From NCBI GenBank assembly GCA_900547855.1, contig URIK01000077.1:1-9137 (forward strand): a stretch of DNA of 9,137 nt, read 5' to 3'. The stretch is from an uncultured Collinsella sp. GTDB taxonomy: Bacteria; Actinomycetota; Coriobacteriia; Coriobacteriales; Coriobacteriaceae. Under the pieces are notes generated by a model that was given only the letters and a program-made list of their open reading frames with translations, was not told where the DNA came from and did not search any database. Made by a program: the position numbers and the translations under genes. Shown here in pieces: positions 5,156 to 9,137 of the stretch; position 1 is the stretch's first letter; each line of letters begins with the position of its first letter.

Positions 5156-6217
5156 ATGGAGAGGATACTCGGCGTTAATCTCTCTGGCTGGTTTATTCCC
5201 GAGCCTTGGGTGACCCCGTCGCTATACGCGGCGACCGGTGCATCCAACGCGGCCGAGCTGCAGGAGGCCATGGGCACCGCCGCCTATAACGAGCGCATGC
5301 GCCGTCATTACGAGACGTTTGTGAGTGAGGATGATTTTCGCCGCATGGCGCAGATTGGCCTCAATGCCGTGCGTTTGCCGGTGCCCTGGTATGCCTTTGG
5401 TTCGCAGGAGTCCGATGCGTCCTACATCTCGGTTGTCGACTACATTGACCGTGCGATTGAGTGGGCTGCCAAGTACGATATCCGCGTGCTGCTCGATCTG
5501 GCGACGGTGCCCAGTGGCCAGGGCGATTCCAATGACTCGCCCACTACGCCGGAGGCTGTTGCCGAGTGGCATTCGTCCACCAACGGTCGTCATGTCGCAC
5601 TCGACGTGCTCGAGCGCTTGGCCGATCGCTACGGCGAGGCCGAGAGCCTGCTGGGCATTGAGCTGTTGGATACGCCACAGATGAGCGTCCGCAAGAGCCT
5701 CTTTAGCATGACGGATGGCATTCCGGCCCACTACCTGCGCAATTTCTATCGTGATGCCTACGAGCTCGTCCGTTCGTATATGCCCGAGGATAAGATCGTC
5801 GTCTTCTCGTCTTCGGGGTATCCCAGCGAGTGGAAGCATTTTATGCGCGGCGCCAAGTACAAGAACGTTTACATGGACCTTCACCTGTACCATTACCGCG
5901 ACGAGTATGCACTCGACATCACGAGCCCCCGCGGGCTGACGACGGCGATTTCGCGCAACAAGCGCGAGCTCAAAGAAGCGATTTCGACTGGGTTCCCCGT
6001 GCTGGTGGGCGAATGGTCGGGCGCGGCGATCTTTGCCAACTCGTCGGTTACGCCCGAGGGCCGCAATGCCTACGAGCGCGTGTTTATCGCCAATCAGCTG
6101 GCTTCGTTTGCGCCGGCTGCCGGTTGGTTCTTCCAAACGTGGAAGACCGAGAAGCGCATTGCAGCATGGGACGCCCGCGCGGCGCTCGGTACGCTCGAGC
6201 GCGGCATGATTGAATAG
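5156..6217 (+). CDS. GH5-like TIM-barrel protein with altered acid/base site (353 aa)
   Basis: The layout follows GH5 endo/exo-glucanases of the exo-beta-1,3-glucanase type: GVNLSGWF (6-13), FRRMAQIGLNAVRLPVPW (61-78), DYIDRAIEWAAKYDIRVLLDL (95-115), GIELL (167-171), YMDLHLYHY (239-247), VLVGEWSG (282-289) and W near WFFQTWK (324-330). GH5 enzymes hydrolyse beta-glycans with a glutamate pair. The nucleophile motif is present (Glu286 in GEW), but the acid/base motif, normally N-E-P after GIEL-L, reads D172-T173-P174, so the catalytic proton donor is missing. The usual DLHG after strand 3 reads DLAT (114-117). There is no signal peptide, so it is probably cytoplasmic. ATG 5156 follows AAGGGGG. 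The gene lies 6 nt before rsmI. It may be an altered enzyme, a glycan-binding pseudoenzyme, or use another acid. Confidence 0.82.
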   Translation: MERILGVNLSGWFIPEPWVTPSLYAATGASNAAELQEAMGTAAYNERMRRHYETFVSEDDFRRMAQIGLNAVRLPVPWYAFGSQESDASYISVVDYIDRAIEWAAKYDIRVLLDLATVPSGQGDSNDSPTTPEAVAEWHSSTNGRHVALDVLERLADRYGEAESLLGIELLDTPQMSVRKSLFSMTDGIPAHYLRNFYRDAYELVRSYMPEDKIVVFSSSGYPSEWKHFMRGAKYKNVYMDLHLYHYRDEYALDITSPRGLTTAISRNKRELKEAISTGFPVLVGEWSGAAIFANSSVTPEGRNAYERVFIANQLASFAPAAGWFFQTWKTEKRIAAWDARAALGTLERGMIE

Positions 6218-6223
6218 GTTGAT

Positions 6224-7102
6224 ATGACGCAAAACAGCGCCCATACGGGCAAACTCTATGTGATCGGCACGCCCATCGGCAACCTGGGCGACCTGTCCCC
6301 GCGCGTTGGCGAGGCGTTTGCCGCCGCCGATGCCATCTGCTGCGAAGACACGCGTGTGACGTCAAAGCTGCTGATGCACCTGGGCATTTCCAAGCCGCTT
6401 GTCCGTTGCGACGAGAATGTGATCGCCAGCCGCGCCGCCGGCCTGGTCGACCGTCTGCTGGCGGGGGAGACCCTCGCCTTTGCCTCGGACGCCGGCATGC
6501 CGAGCGTGTCCGATCCCGGCCAGACGCTGGTCGAGGCGGCACGTGAGGCCGATGTGCCCGTAGAAGTTATTCCCGGGCCCTCTGCTTGTGTCACGGCGCT
6601 CGTTTCGTCCGGCATTCCCTGCGAGCATTTTTTCTTCGAGGGCTTTTTGGGCCGAAAGCACGGTGACCGTGTGCGCCGTTTGCAGCGCCTTGCCGTGGTG
6701 CCCGGCGCACTCATCTTCTACGAGTCTCCACATCGCATCGTGGCGACGCTCGAGGCCGTGGCGGAGGTCTTTCCCCAACGTGAGGTTGCCGTCTGCCGCG
6801 AACTCACCAAGCTGCACGAGGAGGTCTTGCGCGGGCCAGCTGTCCAGCTCGCCGAGGAGCTGCGTGCTCGTGGCGAGGTAAAGGGCGAGATTGCACTGGT
6901 CATCGCGCCGCCGAGCGAGGATGAGGAGGCCGGTATCGTGCCGGTTGGCGCCGCGGCAGCGGATCCCGACGAGGCTCTGCGCGAGGATATCCGCGCCGCG
7001 CTCGAGGAGGGAGAGCCCGCGTCTGCGGTGGCCAAGCGCCTGTCTCAGAAGTATTCGCGCCGCAAGCGCGATGTCTATGCCATGGTGCTCGATATGCAAT
7101 AG
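6224..7102 (+). CDS. rsmI: 16S rRNA (cytidine-1402-2'-O)-methyltransferase RsmI
   Basis: RsmI uses S-adenosylmethionine to methylate the ribose of C1402 in the decoding centre of 16S rRNA. The tetrapyrrole-methylase-like fold is clear: GTPIGNLGD (15-23), CEDTR (40-44), SDAGMPSVSDPG (88-99), PGPSA (117-121), FEGFL (138-142) and YESPHR (166-171). The C-terminal part (about 248-292) is the small RsmI helical domain, with SAVAKRLSQKYSRRKRDVY. The length of 292 aa is normal. ATG 6224 lies 6 nt after the GH5-like stop, with only a weak AGG before it, so translation is probably coupled to that gene. An acidic linker (SEDEEAGIVPVGAAAADPDEA, 231-251) separates the domains. Highly confident. Confidence 0.97.
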   Translation: MTQNSAHTGKLYVIGTPIGNLGDLSPRVGEAFAAADAICCEDTRVTSKLLMHLGISKPLVRCDENVIASRAAGLVDRLLAGETLAFASDAGMPSVSDPGQTLVEAAREADVPVEVIPGPSACVTALVSSGIPCEHFFFEGFLGRKHGDRVRRLQRLAVVPGALIFYESPHRIVATLEAVAEVFPQREVAVCRELTKLHEEVLRGPAVQLAEELRARGEVKGEIALVIAPPSEDEEAGIVPVGAAAADPDEALREDIRAALEEGEPASAVAKRLSQKYSRRKRDVYAMVLDMQ

Positions 7103-7103
7103 A

Positions 7104-7132
7104 TGGAGGATATCCAGCCCTTGCGCTAGAAT
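7104..7132 (+). promoter_or_regulatory. Weak candidate promoter for metG
   Basis: TAGAAT (7127-7132) resembles a -10 box and lies 17 bp after a poor -35 (TGGAGG, 7104-7109, three of six matches). It lies in the only gap (69 bp) between rsmI and metG. The metG Shine-Dalgarno GGAGGA is at 7158-7163. Read-through from upstream is equally possible. Confidence 0.35.
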
Positions 7133-7171
7133 CATCCCCTGTATGCAACGTTTTTCTGGAGGACAAACCCC

Positions 7172-8773
7172 ATGGATCAAAGCAAGCCTTCGTTCTTTAT
7201 CACGACGCCCATCTACTACGTCAACGCCGATCCGCACCTGGGCACGGCTTATTCCACCATCATCGCCGACGTTCAGGCCCGTTATCGTCGCTCCGCCGGC
7301 TATAACGTCAAGTTCCTGACCGGCATGGACGAGCACGGCGAGAAGGTCGCCGAGGCCGCAGCCAAGCACAACATGACGCCGCAGGAGTGGACCGACAGCC
7401 AGGCTCCGCACTTCAAGGAGCTTTGGAGCAAGCTCGAGATCTCCAACGACGACTTCATCCGCACCACCGAGCCGCGCCAGCATCATGCCGTGCAGTACCT
7501 GTGGGAGCGCATGAAGGAGTCCGGCTACCTGTATAAGGGCAGCTACGACGGTTGGTATTGCGTGCCTGACGAGACCTACTTCACCGATACGCAGGTCCAG
7601 AAGGGCGACGAGGAGTACGGCAGCGTCGGCCAGCACCTGTGCCCCGACTGCCACCGTCCGCTTGAGCGCGTGCAGGAGGAGTCCTACTTCTTTAAGCTTT
7701 CCGCTTTCCAGGACAAGCTGCTCAAGCTTTACGACGAGCACCCCGACTTTGTCGAGCCTGCGTTCCGCATGAACGAGGTGCGTAGCTTTGTCGAGGGCGG
7801 CCTCAACGACCTTTCCGTGAGCCGCACGAGCTTTGACTGGGGCATTCAGGTCCCGTTTGACGAGGGTCACGTGACCTACGTGTGGTTCGATGCGCTGCTC
7901 AACTATATGACGGCCGTCGGCTACGGTGTCGACACCGACGAGGCGCGTGCCGAGCTGGCCTATCGCTGGCCCGCGCAGTTCCACATCGTGGGCAAGGACA
8001 TCATCCGCTTCCACTGCGTCATTTGGCCCGCCATGCTCATGGCCATCGGCGAGGCCCTGCCCGAGCACGTCTTTGCCCACGGCTTCCTGACCGTGCGCAA
8101 TGCCGAGACCGGCAAGGCCGAGAAGATGTCCAAGAGCCGCGGCAACGCCATCGCTCCGCAGGACGTTATCGACATGTTGGGCGTCGAGGGCTATCGCTAC
8201 TACTTCATGACCGACGTCGTCCCTGGTACCGACGGTGCCATCAGCTTCGATCGCATGGAGCAGGTCTACAACGCCGACCTGGCCAACAGCTGGGGCAACC
8301 TTATCTCGCGTTCGCTCAACATGAGCGGCAAGTACTTTGATGGTTGCGCGCCCGCCAAGCCCGCATCGTTCGATGCGTTCGACAACCCGCTGGCAAAGAT
8401 CGCCGATGGTCTGGTCGAGCGCTACATGGCCAAGATGGACGTGCTCGATTACGGCGGAGCCAAGGACGAGGTCATGGAGCTCATCCATGCCGCCAACCAC
8501 TACATCGAGGACTCCGAGCCTTGGGCACTTGCCAAGGACGAGGCCAAGGCTGACGAGCTGGCGTTTGTGATCTACAACCTGCTCGAGGCCATCCGCATTG
8601 CCGCCCACCTGCTGATGCCGCTCATGCCTCAGACCTCTGCCGAGGCCCTGCGCCGCCTGTCCTGCGAGGACGAGGCCGCGACCGACGACCTCAAGGGCAT
8701 TTGCGCTTGGGGCCTGCTTGCCGGCGGTCAGCCTGTCGAGAAGGGCGAGCCGCTGTTCCCGCGTCTGGGCTAA
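7172..8773 (+). CDS. metG: Methionyl-tRNA synthetase
   Basis: A 533-residue class I synthetase that charges tRNA-Met with methionine. Visible features are ITTPIYYVNADPHLGTAY (10-27, the HIGH motif as HLGT), TGMDEHGEKV (50-59), the connective domain with its metal knuckle, WFDALLNYM (238-246), HIVGKDIIRFHCVIWPA (271-287) and KMSKS (318-322). An alpha-helical anticodon-binding domain follows from about 365, including NADLANSWGNLISR (367-380). The length fits forms without the C-terminal EMAP/tRNA-binding domain. The zinc knuckle has Cys130, Cys157 and Cys160, but the second position is Asp133 (CVPDE, where CxxCE is more usual). GGAGGA at 7158-7163 supports ATG 7172. The rsmI-metG-rsmA order is a familiar housekeeping arrangement; tatD, which often lies between metG and rsmA, is absent. 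Confidence 0.98.
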   Translation: MDQSKPSFFITTPIYYVNADPHLGTAYSTIIADVQARYRRSAGYNVKFLTGMDEHGEKVAEAAAKHNMTPQEWTDSQAPHFKELWSKLEISNDDFIRTTEPRQHHAVQYLWERMKESGYLYKGSYDGWYCVPDETYFTDTQVQKGDEEYGSVGQHLCPDCHRPLERVQEESYFFKLSAFQDKLLKLYDEHPDFVEPAFRMNEVRSFVEGGLNDLSVSRTSFDWGIQVPFDEGHVTYVWFDALLNYMTAVGYGVDTDEARAELAYRWPAQFHIVGKDIIRFHCVIWPAMLMAIGEALPEHVFAHGFLTVRNAETGKAEKMSKSRGNAIAPQDVIDMLGVEGYRYYFMTDVVPGTDGAISFDRMEQVYNADLANSWGNLISRSLNMSGKYFDGCAPAKPASFDAFDNPLAKIADGLVERYMAKMDVLDYGGAKDEVMELIHAANHYIEDSEPWALAKDEAKADELAFVIYNLLEAIRIAAHLLMPLMPQTSAEALRRLSCEDEAATDDLKGICAWGLLAGGQPVEKGEPLFPRLG

Positions 8774-8812
8774 GACGCAGCGCGCCATATCGGCAATTTG
8801 CTGTTTAGCTGT

Positions 8813-8848
8813 AAGGGCATGGCCGCCACGGTCCATGCCCTTTTGTTT
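8813..8848 (+). terminator. Intrinsic terminator after metG
   Basis: AAGGGCATGG (8813-8822) pairs perfectly with CCATGCCCTT (8833-8842) over a 10-nt loop, followed by TTTTGTTT. It should end the metG transcript, so rsmA is either read through or has its own promoter, which I cannot locate in the 30 bases left before its RBS. Confidence 0.85.
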
Positions 8849-8880
8849 CAAGACGCCGCCATCATGCTGAGGAGGCAACC

Positions 8881-9089
8881 ATGACAACTTCGCCTTTGGC
8901 AAACCCCACGGCCACCAGGGAGCTGCTGGAGGAGTTTGGCCTTGCGACCAAGCATCGCCTGGGCCAGAACTTCCTGATCGACAACCATGTAATTGAGCGC
9001 ATTTGCGAGCTTGCCGAGCTTGCAGGCGATGAGCGCGTGCTCGAGGTTGGTCCGGGCGTTGGTACGCTCACGCTTGCGCTGTTGCAGGA
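8881..9089 (+). CDS. rsmA: 16S rRNA adenine dimethyltransferase RsmA (KsgA), 5' part only
   Basis: RsmA dimethylates A1518 and A1519 near the 3' end of 16S rRNA during small-subunit maturation. The first 69 codons are present. The basic N-terminal KHRLGQNFLID (24-34) and SAM motif I, RVLEVGPGVGTLT (52-64), are characteristic of the family. GGAGG at 8871-8875 lies 5 nt before ATG 8881. The gene stops being genomic at about 9089. What follows (a peptide reading CLLYTSDAADD) is adapter sequence, so the apparent truncation and the TAG at 9124-9126 are artefacts. The complete protein would be about 270-300 aa. Identification is secure despite the short stretch. Confidence 0.93.
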
Positions 9090-9137
9090 CTGTCTCTTAT
9101 ACACATCTGACGCTGCCGACGACTAGTCGAGTGTAGA
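9090..9137 (+). other. Illumina Nextera adapter contamination at the contig end
   Basis: CTGTCTCTTATACACATCT (9090-9108) is the Tn5 mosaic end as used in Nextera libraries, followed by GACGCTGCCGACGA (9109-9122, the read-1 adapter complement). An 8-nt index slot CTAGTCGA (9123-9130) comes next, then GTGTAGA (9131-9137), the start of the P5 complement. The order and spacing match a read running off a short insert. This is not a transposon in the genome. Confidence 0.98.

Noticed and set aside
5222..6244. A 340-codon minus-strand frame opposite the GH5-like gene
   Set aside because: Antisense shadow of a gene with clear family motifs. Its composition is rich in R, H and A, and it has no domain.
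6362..8902. An 846-codon open frame on the minus strand, opposite rsmI and metG
   Set aside because: It is the antisense shadow of two certain genes. Strong GC codon bias removes stops on the opposite strand. The protein is low-complexity (V/L/H/G-rich), spans two genes and has no recognisable domain.
9090..9108. Tn5 mosaic end as evidence of a transposon
   Set aside because: It is followed directly by the synthetic read-1 adapter, an 8-nt index and P5 sequence, so it comes from library preparation.

Overview
The window looks like chromosomal DNA from a high-GC, low-complexity-free actinobacterium of the class Coriobacteriia, most likely Collinsella or a close relative. This rests on codon usage, the rsmI-metG-rsmA housekeeping order, and a Tad-type pilus cluster whose proteins look like those I associate with this class. 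The genus assignment is inference; no search was run. All credible genes lie on the + strand.

Left part (1-3862) is the distal end of a Tad/Flp-type pilus or secretion operon. It holds the tail of an unidentified gene, a 72-residue Flp/TadE-like prepilin, a TadE-like protein with an irregular start, a 721-residue TadG-like exported protein, a second TadE-like protein and a DUF192 protein. The genes overlap or abut (1-nt gap, TAATG, GTGA, 29-nt overlap), so they are probably translated as one coupled unit. The TadE/Flp-like proteins share an AQ(A/S)TVE processing motif, and the large protein carries a degenerate version of it.

Middle part (3863-5155) is accessory. A promoter overlapped by a 15-bp inverted repeat precedes a two-gene toxin-antitoxin-like pair: a small BrnT-like protein followed by a ribbon-helix-helix protein. 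Next comes a tRNA-Phe gene with a consensus-like promoter and an intrinsic terminator. The 3' end of the tRNA plus its terminator is duplicated 186 bp downstream (61 of 63 bases identical). The two copies enclose a block of three tandem hairpins that begins with an inverted copy of the tRNA T-arm. This looks like the scar or footprint of a small element at a tRNA 3' end.

Right part (5156-9089) starts with a GH5-like TIM-barrel protein in which the acid/base glutamate of the usual NEP motif is replaced (DTP) while the nucleophile motif GEW is kept, so it may be a non-hydrolytic or altered enzyme. A TetR-type palindrome sits at its promoter. It is coupled to rsmI (16S rRNA C1402 2'-O-methyltransferase), followed by metG (methionyl-tRNA synthetase), a strong terminator and the first 69 codons of rsmA.

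The last 48 bases (9090-9137) are not biological. They match Illumina Nextera adapter, index slot and the start of P5, so the contig ends inside a library artefact and rsmA is only apparently truncated.
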